Assembly: GCA_938049385.1 (NCBI GenBank)
Contig: CALIBQ010000003.1
Span: forward strand, 21,072 to 85,071
Origin: an uncultured Anaerolineae bacterium
Lineage (GTDB): Bacteria > Chloroflexota > Anaerolineae > JACIWP01
Direction of reading: 5' to 3'
Length of the DNA: 64,000 nucleotides
Notes under the pieces: model-generated
What the model was told of the DNA's origin: nothing
The model's database searches: none
The model's input: the letters and a program-made list of their open reading frames with translations, nothing else
Position numbers and translations under genes: made by a program
Shown: one piece after another, positions 25,390 to 34,330 of the stretch
How positions within the stretch are numbered: position 1 is the first letter of the stretch
Layout: every line of letters starts with the position of its first letter

Positions 25390-26604
25390 CTACAGCTCCT
25401 TGAGCGGCAGTCCCAGGAGAACCCTGCGCAGGCAGTCCAGGGCACGGGTAGTGATCCATCCCTGAGTATGCGGGTCCATCCCGCCGTACCGGAACGGCAG
25501 GACCGCCTGTTGATCCGAAGTGCGTAACACAATATAGGTACGGCCTGGCTCTCGGCCGTGAATCCCCTGCCCCGGCTCCCCGCTCCCGAACACGCACATT
25601 ACGATATCGGTGTGGGTGTTCCCCGCGAAATCATCTGCGCGCGGGATAAGGCTTGCCGCCGGCGTATCAGCCGGGATCACCGGCTCCACACGAGAGACGA
25701 GCAGCAACCTCTCCTGCCCCAGTTCAGCCAGCGCCCGGCGGAAGCGATCCGCGATCGCGCCGGCGGTGTTGGTCTCCAGCACCGCCAGCGAATACCTGCG
25801 CGCCGCCAGTTCCCGAGCGACAATGCCTTCCAGCGTCTCCTCATCCACGCCGAAGATAATGTCGCCCAGCCGCCGGCGGATTTCCTCCTCCACTTCGTCC
25901 ACCATGCGCCGGGCCTCTGCCGGCGTCACCGCCCGGGCCGTGATGCGGATATCGGTGCGGCCGGCATGCGCTACCAGCCCCACGGAAGGGTTGTTCAGCG
26001 ATTCCAGGTCTCCGATGAGGCTGTCAATCGTGCTTTCCCCCACACTGCAGGTGTGCAGGGTGCGGGTCACCATGCTCTGCTGAGCGCCCCACCGCCGGCG
26101 CAGGTACGGCAGGACCGCGTTCTGCATCAGATATTCCATCTCGCGCGGCACGCCCGGCAGGCAGATAATGGTCGAGGAGGGTGTCTCGACGATGAACGCC
26201 GGCGCAGTGCCCACCGGGTTGCGGATTGGGGTGGCACCGGCGGGGATATAGGCCTGCCGGCGGTTGTTCTCGGACATAGCTCGGCCGGCACGGGCGAAAA
26301 AGGCGGCGATATCCTCCAGCAAATCCTCGCGGAACACCAGCTCTTGGCCCACCGCGCGCGCCACCGCCTCACGCGTCACATCATCCACCGTCGGCCCCAG
26401 GCCGCCGGTGGTGATGATAAGCTGGGAACGCTGGAGCGCCTCCCGCAGGACAGCGGTCATGCGCTCCAGATCATCGCCGACGGTAATCAGGTACTGTACC
26501 TCAATGCCGGCGTCCCGCAGACAGCGGGCGATATACGCCGAATTCGTATCCACCGACTCGCCCAGCAGGAACTCACTGCCTGTGGTGATGATCTCCGCAA
26601 ACAT
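25390..26604 (-). CDS. cinA: CinA-like competence/damage-inducible protein
   Basis: 404 residues; the ATG at 26604 (CGGAG 7 nt upstream) is preferred over one eight codons earlier. Residues 1-170 form the MoCF/COG1058 domain (EIITTGSEFLLGESVDTNSAYIA and TTGGLGPTVDDVTREA). A KOW-like middle part follows, then the C-terminal COG1546 region. In active NMN deamidases that region begins ESCTGG; here it reads LETNTAGAIADRF, so the catalytic Ser is missing. It may keep only the N-terminal ADP-ribose/NMN pyrophosphatase role. A ThiF-type gene lies 30 nt upstream in the same direction. Confidence 0.85.
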   Translation of the reverse strand: MFAEIITTGSEFLLGESVDTNSAYIARCLRDAGIEVQYLITVGDDLERMTAVLREALQRSQLIITTGGLGPTVDDVTREAVARAVGQELVFREDLLEDIAAFFARAGRAMSENNRRQAYIPAGATPIRNPVGTAPAFIVETPSSTIICLPGVPREMEYLMQNAVLPYLRRRWGAQQSMVTRTLHTCSVGESTIDSLIGDLESLNNPSVGLVAHAGRTDIRITARAVTPAEARRMVDEVEEEIRRRLGDIIFGVDEETLEGIVARELAARRYSLAVLETNTAGAIADRFRRALAELGQERLLLVSRVEPVIPADTPAASLIPRADDFAGNTHTDIVMCVFGSGEPGQGIHGREPGRTYIVLRTSDQQAVLPFRYGGMDPHTQGWITTRALDCLRRVLLGLPLKEL

Positions 26605-26634
26605 GCTCGGCTCCGATGACAGATGCACTGCAGT

Positions 26635-27483
26635 TCATCCCAATTGGAAGCATTCCACCGTGCCGGACTCTGCGTCCAGGAACAGCAAGCGCCGGCGCAA
26701 AGGTGTGCCGCGGCCGATGAGGAGCTTGACGGTCTCCTGAATCTCCCAGGCGGCCACCATCATGGGGGTGCCAGCGGGATTGCCCCATTCGACCTCCGCG
26801 CCGCGCTCCGGCACCGGCCCGTCTCCGTACAGCGCGCGCAGGCCCGGGTCCCCCGGGAAAACCGTCGTCACCTGACCGATATATCCCCCAATAGCGCCGT
26901 GCACCATCGGTACACCGAGCCGGGCGCATACATCCTGAAGCATGATGCGCACCGGCAGTTTGTCCAGCGCGTCCACTACGACCTGTGCTCCCTGTAGAAG
27001 TGCCTCAGCGTTCTCTTCCGTCAGCCAAACGTGATGTGCGGTAACCTCGACCGCGCGGTTTACCTCGAGCACCCGCCGGCGGGCCGCTTCTGCCTTGCTC
27101 TGCCCCAGCAGGTCTTCGCGGGAAAATGCCTGCCGGTTCAGGTTGTTCTCCTCAAAGACATCCCCGTCAATGACGATGAGATGTCCTACACCCATGCGCG
27201 CAAGCCCCTCAATGATCCAGCCTCCCAGGCCGCCGGCACCCACCACCGCCACCGTGGACTCCAGCAGGCGAATTTGGCCTTCCCAGCCCACCGTGCCCAG
27301 GTTGCGCTGATAGCGCGCCGGCATGATGCGCCGGCACAGGGCCGCCAGCTCCACCTCTTTCACGCTGACACCCAATTGTCGGGAGATTTCCCGCACGGAA
27401 GCTAAGTCAATCAGCGAAAGGTCACCCTGGACACGGGCAAGCTGTTGCAGTGCGGCATCGAGCGATTCAACAGAAAGAGCCAT
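26635..27483 (-). CDS. ThiF/MoeB/HesA-family E1-like protein
   Basis: 282 residues from the ATG at 27483 (AGGAGGG 4 nt upstream). A helical N-terminal region is followed by the Rossmann core VAVVGAGGLGGWIIEGLARMG, then VIDGDVFEENNLNRQAF with the Asp and Arg that bind ATP, and VVDALDKLPVR. These proteins adenylate the C-terminal Gly-Gly of a ubiquitin-like sulfur carrier (MoaD, ThiS). The CxxC zinc pairs of MoeB are not seen, and the Cys in LQDVCARLG is the only candidate near the active site. With CinA (a MoCF domain) downstream, a role in molybdenum or tungsten cofactor chemistry is possible but unproven. Confidence 0.82.
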   Translation of the reverse strand: MALSVESLDAALQQLARVQGDLSLIDLASVREISRQLGVSVKEVELAALCRRIMPARYQRNLGTVGWEGQIRLLESTVAVVGAGGLGGWIIEGLARMGVGHLIVIDGDVFEENNLNRQAFSREDLLGQSKAEAARRRVLEVNRAVEVTAHHVWLTEENAEALLQGAQVVVDALDKLPVRIMLQDVCARLGVPMVHGAIGGYIGQVTTVFPGDPGLRALYGDGPVPERGAEVEWGNPAGTPMMVAAWEIQETVKLLIGRGTPLRRRLLFLDAESGTVECFQLG

Positions 27484-27502
27484 CTTCCCTCCTGCCAGGT
27501 GC

Positions 27503-28318
27503 TCATGCATCCCAGAACATCACGATCCATTCGTCATACGGCTGGAACCCGAGGCGCTGATACACCCTGCTGGCGGCAGGGTCCTGGGGATTATACACCA
27601 GGTACGGCGTGTACCCCTCGGCGATCAGCTCCTGGCTCAACAAGCCGGTGCAGGCGGTGGCATATCCCTGCCGGCGGTAATCCGGCAGGGTGATCACCCC
27701 GCCGATCATGGCCATGCCGTGCCCGATGGCGGACGTGCGGGCGGCGGAAACCGCCCGGCCGTCCCGCTCAATGAAGGCAATTTTCCCACCGGTCTCCAGC
27801 GTCTCCAGCAAACGCCGGCGGTGCTCCTCGCGGGCCTGATAGGTGAACAGCAGGTTGCGCCCGTACAGCTCCACCAGCATATCTACATCCGCAGGGGTTG
27901 CCAGGCGTTCCCCGCGCGCCGGCCAAGGGCGCAGGTTCCCTGGGGACAGTACGGCGAACACGCCGTGCAGGGTGCGCTCCGGCACAGCCGACGGCAGGAA
28001 AGGCATCCACGGCTCAATCTGCCGCCGACAGCCGCTTAAGGCCGTCACGCTGGTTTGCTGGAAGATCGCGGCGAACAAGGGCAGGACGCCGGCATCCTCC
28101 CAACAGATGCCGGCGCTGTGGCGGAAGAACATCAGCACCCCGACCAGCTCTCCTCGGCGAAAGGCACCGAAATAGCGCAGATGGGGAGATGCGATACCCC
28201 ACTGCGCCAGGTTGGCCAGGAGAAAAAGGTTATTGGCGGCATCCCGCTCCAGAAAGCGCACCATCGCCGGCACATCCGGCTGTCCCAGCCGGCGAATTTC
28301 CAGAGGGTGTTCAAGCAT
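27503..28318 (-). CDS. GNAT-family N-acetyltransferase
   Basis: 271 residues. The acetyl-CoA pyrophosphate loop is in ITLPDYRRQGYATACTGLLS (Q/RxxGxA motif), preceded by MAMIGGV and followed by YNPQDPAASRVYQRLGFQPYD, the hallmark of the GNAT C-terminal half. The N-terminal 130 residues are a second, degenerate GNAT-like half, as in FR47/DUF4081 proteins. The acceptor substrate is unknown. It lies 19 nt before the ThiF-type gene and 16 nt after the CpXC gene, all on the minus strand, so these may be one unit. Confidence 0.82.
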   Translation of the reverse strand: MLEHPLEIRRLGQPDVPAMVRFLERDAANNLFLLANLAQWGIASPHLRYFGAFRRGELVGVLMFFRHSAGICWEDAGVLPLFAAIFQQTSVTALSGCRRQIEPWMPFLPSAVPERTLHGVFAVLSPGNLRPWPARGERLATPADVDMLVELYGRNLLFTYQAREEHRRRLLETLETGGKIAFIERDGRAVSAARTSAIGHGMAMIGGVITLPDYRRQGYATACTGLLSQELIAEGYTPYLVYNPQDPAASRVYQRLGFQPYDEWIVMFWDA

Positions 28319-28334
28319 GCTGTCCTATCCGGTG

Positions 28335-29684
28335 TCAGGCCTGGGGAGCTTCCGCCTTGTGCTCCAGCATTTCGCGCACCATCTCCAGCTTACGCACCAC
28401 GCTTCCCTGACCATCGGCCTGGAACTGGCGGATGAGTGCCCCCACCAGCTCCATCAGCTCTGGATGCGGCACCGGCGGGTTTTCCAGCATCCGCCGGCGC
28501 TCCTCGTCGGAGCCGGCACGCAGTAGTTGGTTCACAAAGCGCAGGGCCGGCGGCATCCGCTGTTCCACCGCATCGGCGGCCAGCTCGGCGATGCGGCGCA
28601 GTTTAGCGATGGCCGGCGCGTTGGCTTGCGCGTCCTCGCGCACCGCCTGCTCCATATTCACGCTGAGCACATAGAAGAACAGGTCGTCAATCTCATTGAT
28701 ATGCTCCAGGATCACCTGTTCCGGGTGTTCCGCGTGGTAGACCTGGCGCAGAAGGTCGCTGGCACGGCGCAGGGCCTGGCGCGCTTCTTCATCCAGACGC
28801 TCCGTGATTTCCAGAAGGCGTTCGCGAAGCCGGCCCAACTTCTGCGCTTCATCCACCCGCCCCTCTTTCTCAAAGGCCTGGATGCGCTCCGCTAGCAAGA
28901 GATAGAACGAATAATCAATCAGCGGTCGCGCCAGCGCCACCATGGCTTCCAGCTCTTTCTCATCCTCGATTTCCAAAATCACATCAAGCAAATCCTCTCG
29001 GGTCATCGGCTGTTCCTCTTCCAGCCGCGCGACCTCTTCCGCCGGCCGCTCCGGCGCGATGGCCTTCAGGAGCTTCGCCCGCAGGCCAAGGAGCAGATTG
29101 GCGCCGGCCTCATCGCCGGCCTGCGCCATTGCCTCTGCCATGGCGGTCAGCGTCTGGAAAAACTCATAGTCCAAGCGCTCCTTGTTCTGCTCGAGGAGCA
29201 TTTGAAATGCCTTCTCGTCATCTTTCATCCGCAGGAAGGAATTGATCAGCTCCTGCCGGCGCCGCTGTTCCTCCAGCATCTCCGGCGTGATGCCCTCTGC
29301 CGCCAGGACAGCATTGATCAGCGAATCCAACAGCATGAAGGTCTTGGGCTGAAACAGATAGCCCTTGCGTTTTTCCTGGGGCAGGCTCAGCATTACCTCC
29401 TGGGTCAGCGAGCCGATGAGTTTCTGCTGATCGTTGGCCGATAGGCCGGCCTCGTTCGGCATGAAGATGAGCAGTAGCTCTTTGTCAGGGTCATGATAGG
29501 CGAAAGGCATGCCCAGGATGCCGGCCATCCCGCAGTGCGGGCACTGTGCGACATTCAGGTTGCCGGCCAGTAACTGCCATTTCAGCTCCGGATTGCGCCC
29601 CACATCCACGATGTGATAGATATCGGCCATGAAAGGGCGCTTGCAGTTGGGACAGGTCACCGATAATCGTCTTGCACTCGACAT
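28335..29684 (-). CDS. CpXC-domain protein
   Basis: 449 residues from the ATG at 29684. Residues 1-110 form the CpXC domain: two zinc-binding pairs, TCPNC and QCPHCG, about 38 residues apart, flanking a mixed alpha/beta region. The rest is almost all helical and charged (long Glu/Arg-rich stretches with EQRRRQELINSFLRMKDDEKA), likely coiled coil or helical repeats, with no enzyme motif. CpXC proteins are of unknown function. It is preceded by the TlpA-like gene, 38 nt away. It is large for the family, so the helical half may be a partner-binding scaffold. Confidence 0.75.
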   Translation of the reverse strand: MSSARRLSVTCPNCKRPFMADIYHIVDVGRNPELKWQLLAGNLNVAQCPHCGMAGILGMPFAYHDPDKELLLIFMPNEAGLSANDQQKLIGSLTQEVMLSLPQEKRKGYLFQPKTFMLLDSLINAVLAAEGITPEMLEEQRRRQELINSFLRMKDDEKAFQMLLEQNKERLDYEFFQTLTAMAEAMAQAGDEAGANLLLGLRAKLLKAIAPERPAEEVARLEEEQPMTREDLLDVILEIEDEKELEAMVALARPLIDYSFYLLLAERIQAFEKEGRVDEAQKLGRLRERLLEITERLDEEARQALRRASDLLRQVYHAEHPEQVILEHINEIDDLFFYVLSVNMEQAVREDAQANAPAIAKLRRIAELAADAVEQRMPPALRFVNQLLRAGSDEERRRMLENPPVPHPELMELVGALIRQFQADGQGSVVRKLEMVREMLEHKAEAPQA

Positions 29685-29722
29685 GGAATTTGGCCTCCAG
29701 GACAATACAGCGGACGATGCCG

Positions 29723-30247
29723 CTACGGGATCAATTCGTCCAGCACTTGGCGCAGAACGACGGGGTCAATCACACCGACGCGCCGGTAGCGCAGTATGCC
29801 GTCCGGGCCGATGACATAGGTCTCCGGCACACCGGTAACGCCGAACTGCCGGCCGATGTTGGTGCTGGAATTGGCCACCGGGAACGAGATGCCGGCCTGC
29901 TGAATGAACTCGCGCACCTTGCTGTCCACATCCTTATAGGCGATGGCGATAAGGAGCACCCCTTTGTCCTGATACTCGCGCCACAGCGCTTCCAGGTCGC
30001 CGGCCTCCTGCCGGCAGGGCTGGCACCATGTGGCGAAGAAATTCACCACCAGCACCTTTCCCGCCATCGCCGATGAGTCAATCGCCTGGCCGTCCATGGT
30101 CGTTACACGGAAGGCCCGCGCCGGCTCGCCAATCTGTGGGGCGCGGCCGGCGAACGCGCCGGCAAGACCCAGCCCGACGGCAAAGATGATGACGGCGCCC
30201 ACCACCAGCAGGATGACCAGGTTGCGGCCGGATAAAGAACCCTGCAT
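29723..30247 (-). CDS. Membrane-anchored TlpA/ResA-type thiol-disulfide oxidoreductase
   Basis: 174 residues. One N-terminal membrane helix (residues 9-31) anchors an extracytoplasmic thioredoxin fold. The active site is FFATWCQPCRQE and the cis-Pro loop GVTGVPETYVIG. The sequence matches the ResA/TlpA group, which reduces apocytochrome c or other exported disulfides. Cytochrome maturation is plausible because a c-type cytochrome occurs in this window (8354-8800), but no ccd gene is adjacent. AAGGAG lies 6 nt before the start. Confidence 0.9.
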   Translation of the reverse strand: MQGSLSGRNLVILLVVGAVIIFAVGLGLAGAFAGRAPQIGEPARAFRVTTMDGQAIDSSAMAGKVLVVNFFATWCQPCRQEAGDLEALWREYQDKGVLLIAIAYKDVDSKVREFIQQAGISFPVANSSTNIGRQFGVTGVPETYVIGPDGILRYRRVGVIDPVVLRQVLDELIP

Positions 30248-30397
30248 GTACTGCTCCTTATGTCACGAACCTGTTGATTCACCAATAAGAGCACAGCGGC
30301 GATGTGCCCCTACGCCTCTACCATCAATGCTCACATAGTGCATTCAATACGTTCTATTGTACCTCAAACCGCTGAATTGGGGAAAATCGCGCCTATG

Positions 30398-30426
30398 TTG
30401 CTTCCCTGTATCCTATATGCTATACT
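30398..30426 (+). promoter_or_regulatory. Promoter of the pseudokinase-regulator-kinase operon
   Basis: TTGCTT (30398-30403) and TATACT (30421-30426), 17 nt apart. The start codon is only 19 nt past the -10 box, so the leader is very short, about 12 nt, and begins with the ribosome site. Confidence 0.6.
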
Positions 30427-30444
30427 TATCAGCAGGAGGAAGCA

Positions 30445-31356
30445 GTGGACGTGCTGGAATGGCAAGCCGGAGAGCAGGAGGGGCAGGACCTGCACCAGAC
30501 GCCGGCCTTGTCGGCCGACATCCTGGAGCGCATGTCCGCGCAGGTGGAGAATGCCATCCTGGCGCTGGGGCCGGCGCCGCCCCTGCTGACACTGCGCGAA
30601 CTGCTGGAGGAAATGCGGCAGGCGCAGGTGCCTGCCGGCGAACGCCCCACTGCGCCGGCGGACGAATCCGCCCGGCTGACCGCCCTGCACGCCATGCTGG
30701 CCCAGGAGGAAGCCGGCCGCCGGCTGGCGCAGCAGCTTGAGGACACCTTCGGCCAGTTGGTCGCCAACGCCATCATCGAGATGGACTTCGCCGGCCGCCT
30801 GCTGGACAGCGACCCGAACGCGGTGCGGCAGGGTCTCCAGCACCTGAAGGAGGAATTCCAGCGAGCGCGGCAGATACTGCAGGAGATACTGGCCGGCCTG
30901 CGGCCCCCTCCCCTGCTGAACGAGATGGGGTTGGGGCCGGCACTGGCCCGTTACGCGCAGAGGTTGTCCGCCGCGGCCGGCCGCCCCATCCAAGTGATCG
31001 GGTTTCAGGAGCTTCCACAGCGCCTGCCGGCCACCGCCGAGCTGGCCCTGTTCCGCCTCTTCCAGGAGGCGCTGGGGATTTTCCTGGCCAACCCATCCCC
31101 ATCCCCGCTGGAGATAGGGGTCATGCCGGCGGATGACCACTGCGTATTTTATGTCAAAAACGAGGAGTGGAACTGCGACGAGCCGGCCTTGTCCGCGCAT
31201 GCGCCGGCGTTGCGCCTCATGCAGGATTGGGCCCGTGCCATCGGCGGCACGCTGAACCTCTGGAGCCGGCCGGAAGGCGGGACCATCATCTCCGTCTCCC
31301 TGGCACTCCCCGCGAGTGCACCGGCTCACCCTTCCGAAAAGGAGAGCAACCCATGA
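30445..31356 (+). CDS. Degenerate histidine kinase-like protein (pseudokinase)
   Basis: 303 residues, GTG start with AGGAGGA 4 nt upstream. It aligns along its C-terminal two thirds with the kinase at 32080. The phospho-acceptor site QMHDGPAQ of that kinase reads QLEDTFGQ here (E99 in place of His), and AGRLLDSDPNAVRQGLQ matches ERLFDSNPAQARAEL. The N box (FRLFQEALGIF) and the G1 region (VKNEEWNCD in place of VEDNGVGF) lack ATP-binding residues. It is therefore unlikely to phosphorylate and may instead bind and tune the true kinase. It overlaps the response regulator gene by 4 nt. Confidence 0.75.
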   Translation: MDVLEWQAGEQEGQDLHQTPALSADILERMSAQVENAILALGPAPPLLTLRELLEEMRQAQVPAGERPTAPADESARLTALHAMLAQEEAGRRLAQQLEDTFGQLVANAIIEMDFAGRLLDSDPNAVRQGLQHLKEEFQRARQILQEILAGLRPPPLLNEMGLGPALARYAQRLSAAAGRPIQVIGFQELPQRLPATAELALFRLFQEALGIFLANPSPSPLEIGVMPADDHCVFYVKNEEWNCDEPALSAHAPALRLMQDWARAIGGTLNLWSRPEGGTIISVSLALPASAPAHPSEKESNP

Positions 31357-32048
31357 GCGAATCCATCAAACTGGTCATTGTGGAAGACCATGAGATTTTT
31401 CGCACGGGACTGCGGCGCGCCTTGGAGCTGGAGGAAGACCTGGCTATCGTCGGCGAGGCCGGCGATGGCCCTACAGCCATCGACATGGCAGAGACGCTCG
31501 CGCCGGATGTTATTCTCATGGACATCAATCTGCCCGGCATGAACGGCCTGCAGGCGACCCGTATCATCAAAGCCCAGCATCCCGAGATCAGCGTCATTGT
31601 CCTGACCGCGTATCACGACGACGAACAGCTCCTGCACGCCCTGCGCGCCGGCGCCTCGGCCTACCATCCAAAGGAGGTCTCCCCCACTCAGCTTATTGAA
31701 ACCATCCGGCAGGTGCACGCCGGCAACTACGTGCTGGGAGAAGAAGTGCTGAAGAAGGAGCAAATCGCAGACTGGCTGATCCAGCAGTTCGAGCAGATGT
31801 CCATCGCCGGCACCCTGCCCGAGGATATCGAAATATTCCAGCCCCTCACCGATCGCGAGATGGAAATCCTGCGCTTCATCGCCCAGGGACGCAGTAATAA
31901 GGAAATTGCCCACACGTTGAACATCAGCCAGCAAACAGTGAAAAACCACATCACTTCCATCCTGCGCAAGCTGGCGGTCAACGACCGCACACAAGCCGCC
32001 GTCTATGCCCTGAAGCGCGGTTGGATCCGGCTTCAGGACACCCGCTGA
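31353..32048 (+). CDS. NarL/FixJ-family response regulator
   Basis: 231 residues from the ATG at 31353 (AAGGAG 9 nt upstream). The receiver has E11-D12, phospho-acceptor D57 (ILMDINLPGMNG), T82 and the Lys of YHPKEVSP. A linker of about 35 residues leads to the LuxR-type HTH (LTDREMEILRFIAQGRSNKEIA ... TVKNHITSILRKL). Phosphorylation would let it dimerise and bind DNA. It sits between a degenerate kinase and a complete DegS-like kinase, which is the expected phosphodonor. The Tad genes immediately downstream are candidate targets. Confidence 0.93.
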   Translation: MSESIKLVIVEDHEIFRTGLRRALELEEDLAIVGEAGDGPTAIDMAETLAPDVILMDINLPGMNGLQATRIIKAQHPEISVIVLTAYHDDEQLLHALRAGASAYHPKEVSPTQLIETIRQVHAGNYVLGEEVLKKEQIADWLIQQFEQMSIAGTLPEDIEIFQPLTDREMEILRFIAQGRSNKEIAHTLNISQQTVKNHITSILRKLAVNDRTQAAVYALKRGWIRLQDTR

Positions 32049-32079
32049 TCCCAATGCTATCTGCATCGAGGAGGTTTCG

Positions 32080-33132
32080 ATGAAACGCGACACGCCCGCC
32101 GGCAAATCGCCGCTCCAGGCGCTCCTGCTGGAACTGCAGAACGAGCTAGAACAGGCACAGAAAGAGGCCAAAGAGGTCGAAATCCTTATCCGCCAGAGTT
32201 CCAGCGAGGTCGAAAAGCTGACCCAGAACAATACCCGCCTGGCCAACAAGGTGCGCCAGATGGAAGCGAACTTGGAAACCTATCCGCGCCAGGACATCCG
32301 GGAGCTGTACACCTCTTACCTGGAGAGCCAGATGCGCCTGTTCATGATGCGCGGTCAGCTTGAGCAACTGCAAAGCCGCCAACAGCACCTTGCCAGGTAC
32401 ACCAGCCTGCTCCAGCGCATTATTGAGACCGCTCGCGCCGCGGTGCTTCCCGCCGGCGCATCCACCCCCGTGTCGGCCGGCGCGCCGTCCATCGCCCGCA
32501 TCATCGAGGCGCAGGAACGCGAGCGCGGCCGGCTGGCGCGCCAGATGCACGATGGGCCGGCGCAGTCCCTCACCAACCTTATCTTGCAGGCCGAAATCTG
32601 CGAGCGGCTGTTCGACAGCAACCCAGCCCAGGCTCGCGCGGAACTGGCCAATCTGCGTAGCGCGGTCAATGCCACCTTCCAGAAGGTGCGCGAGTTCATC
32701 TTCGACCTGCGTCCCATGATGCTGGACGACCTGGGCCTCGTGCCCACTCTGCGGCGCTATCTGAAAGACTATCAGGACAAAAGCGGCATCACTGTGCAGT
32801 TCAACCTGCTTGGCCAGGAGCGCCGGCTTCCCGGCCACATCGAGGTCATCCTCTTCCGCGGCGTGCAGGAGATGCTCAGGAACGTGCAGAAGCATGCCCA
32901 AGCCAGCCAGACCGTAGTTACCCTGGAATTCGGGCAGGAAGCCGTCACAGCCAGCGTGGAGGATAACGGCGTCGGGTTTATCCCAGAGGCGCTGGAACAA
33001 TCCGCCGGCAAGCCCTCTGCCCTCGGCATCCCCGCCCTGCGCGAGCAGGCACAGATGCTGGGCGGTGTATTCAGCATCGAAAGTGCCCCGGGACGGGGCA
33101 CCCGCGCCAGCCTGGAGATTCCTCTCAGCTAA
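32080..33132 (+). CDS. DegS-like cytoplasmic sensor histidine kinase
   Basis: 350 residues with no membrane helix. Residues 12-120 form a long coiled coil of the DegS sensor type (LTQNNTRLANKVRQMEANLE, then YLESQMRLFMMRGQLEQLQ). HisKA_3 follows with H157 (RQMHDGPAQSLTN), then the HATPase (N box GVQEMLRNVQKHAQ, G1 EDNGVGF, G2 LGIPALREQA). All catalytic residues are present. It likely phosphorylates the regulator at 31353. GAGG lies 9 nt before the start. In DegS-type systems the coiled coil senses cytoplasmic partners, which would fit a pseudokinase partner encoded two genes upstream. Confidence 0.9.
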   Translation: MKRDTPAGKSPLQALLLELQNELEQAQKEAKEVEILIRQSSSEVEKLTQNNTRLANKVRQMEANLETYPRQDIRELYTSYLESQMRLFMMRGQLEQLQSRQQHLARYTSLLQRIIETARAAVLPAGASTPVSAGAPSIARIIEAQERERGRLARQMHDGPAQSLTNLILQAEICERLFDSNPAQARAELANLRSAVNATFQKVREFIFDLRPMMLDDLGLVPTLRRYLKDYQDKSGITVQFNLLGQERRLPGHIEVILFRGVQEMLRNVQKHAQASQTVVTLEFGQEAVTASVEDNGVGFIPEALEQSAGKPSALGIPALREQAQMLGGVFSIESAPGRGTRASLEIPLS

Positions 33133-33163
33133 TCCCTTCTGGCGACAATTGAAACCCTCTCAT

Positions 33164-33198
33164 CATGGGCCGAAAGCGATTAGTACTTTCGGCCCATG
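33164..33198. terminator. 13-bp perfect inverted repeat between the kinase and Tad genes
   Basis: CATGGGCCGAAAG and its exact complement CTTTCGGCCCATG are separated by 9 nt. No T-run follows, so this could be a weak terminator or an operator; a TATAAT at 33233-33238 lies 35 nt downstream and may start the Tad transcript. Confidence 0.55.
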
Positions 33199-33347
33199 AC
33201 CATTATCCTATGGATTTCCCAACTCCCAAACGTATAATGGATTACGAAACCAGCCGCGGCACATGTCCGCCGTGGTATCGATGTGCTATAAGCAGTATTG
33301 GCAAAGTGACATGCCGGCAGTCTGGAACGAACAGCAGGGAGGAACGC

Positions 33348-33824
33348 ATGTCCTTCTGGAAGCACAGGGCCAATGAGCCGAGAGACAGCGGCACGCGGCG
33401 CAAATCGCTCGGCCAAAGCGTGGTGGAAATCGCCTTCACCGCGCCGATCTTGCTTCTCATCCTGGCCACCATCATTGACTTGGGGCGCGTTATTGATGCC
33501 TATATCGCCCTCACGAACGGCGTGCGCGAGGGTGCCCGTTACGGCTCACTGCACCCCACGGATTACGGCACCATTGCCATCCGCACTGTGAATGAGGCTA
33601 ACGGCTCCAGCTTTGGCCTCACCGGCGTCCAGTTGACGACTTCCCATGTCAGCGTGAGCTTTCCCGCCGGCGGCGCCTATGCCGGCAACCCCATCCGCGT
33701 CACCGTGGATTACGACCTGCCCCTCTATTTCGGGGGCATCATCGGTATGAATACGATCCACATCCGCAAATCGGCCGAAATGGCCATCATCTACAGCCCG
33801 TTCTCACCGCCGCTGGGGCCATGA
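33348..33824 (+). CDS. TadE-family pseudopilin
   Basis: 158 residues from the ATG at 33348 (GGGAGG 5 nt upstream); earlier in-frame starts overlap the promoter region. A basic N-terminus is followed by GQSVVEIAFTAPILLLILATII, the single helix with the Glu typical of TadE, then TNGVREGARYGSLHP, the conserved Arg-Glu-Gly-Ala-Arg motif after the helix. TadE-type minor pseudopilins are exported and help assemble Flp/Tad pili. No prepilin peptidase or secretion ATPase gene lies nearby. Confidence 0.88.
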   Translation: MSFWKHRANEPRDSGTRRKSLGQSVVEIAFTAPILLLILATIIDLGRVIDAYIALTNGVREGARYGSLHPTDYGTIAIRTVNEANGSSFGLTGVQLTTSHVSVSFPAGGAYAGNPIRVTVDYDLPLYFGGIIGMNTIHIRKSAEMAIIYSPFSPPLGP

Positions 33825-33848
33825 GGGTGAAACGAGGAGGTGAAAGCC

Positions 33849-34283
33849 ATGATGCGAAAGATCACGCAAGCGTTTCGCTCCCCACAGGTCCGTCAGCGCG
33901 GTCAGACCCTGGTGGAATTTGCCCTGGTGGTCATCTTCCTGGTAGTAGTGATGGTCGGGTCCATTGACTTCGCGCGGCTGATGTACACCTACGGCGTCAT
34001 CTCCAACGCCGCGCGCGAGGGGGCCCGCTACGGCATCATTTACCCGAACAACATCCATGCCGGCTTCAGCCCCGACCCGAACAACATCATGTACCGGGTC
34101 AACTCCAAGCTCCTGCTGATCAAGAACTCGACCGACAACCCATATATCGAGGTGCTGTTCCCAGATAACTGCCGGAGCGTCGGGTGCCGCATCTCCGTGC
34201 GCGTCACCGTCTGGTTCCGGCCGTGGACCTTTTTCATTCCCAGACTGCGCCTGGTATCGCAGTCCACCATGTATATCGAATGA
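33849..34283 (+). CDS. TadE-family pseudopilin (second copy)
   Basis: 144 residues from the ATG at 33849, with GAGGAGG 8 nt upstream. Layout as for the previous gene: RGQTLVEFALVVIFLVVVMV helix with Glu, then ISNAAREGARYGIIYP. Two Cys (CRSVGC) near the C-terminus may form a disulfide outside the cell. The two TadE genes are 24 nt apart and share the helix and REGARYG motif but little else, so they are old paralogues with separate roles. Confidence 0.88.
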   Translation: MMRKITQAFRSPQVRQRGQTLVEFALVVIFLVVVMVGSIDFARLMYTYGVISNAAREGARYGIIYPNNIHAGFSPDPNNIMYRVNSKLLLIKNSTDNPYIEVLFPDNCRSVGCRISVRVTVWFRPWTFFIPRLRLVSQSTMYIE

Positions 34284-34330
34284 CGGCAACGAACGGGTGC
34301 CTCCCGGTACAGAAAAGGAGGGGATAGGCA

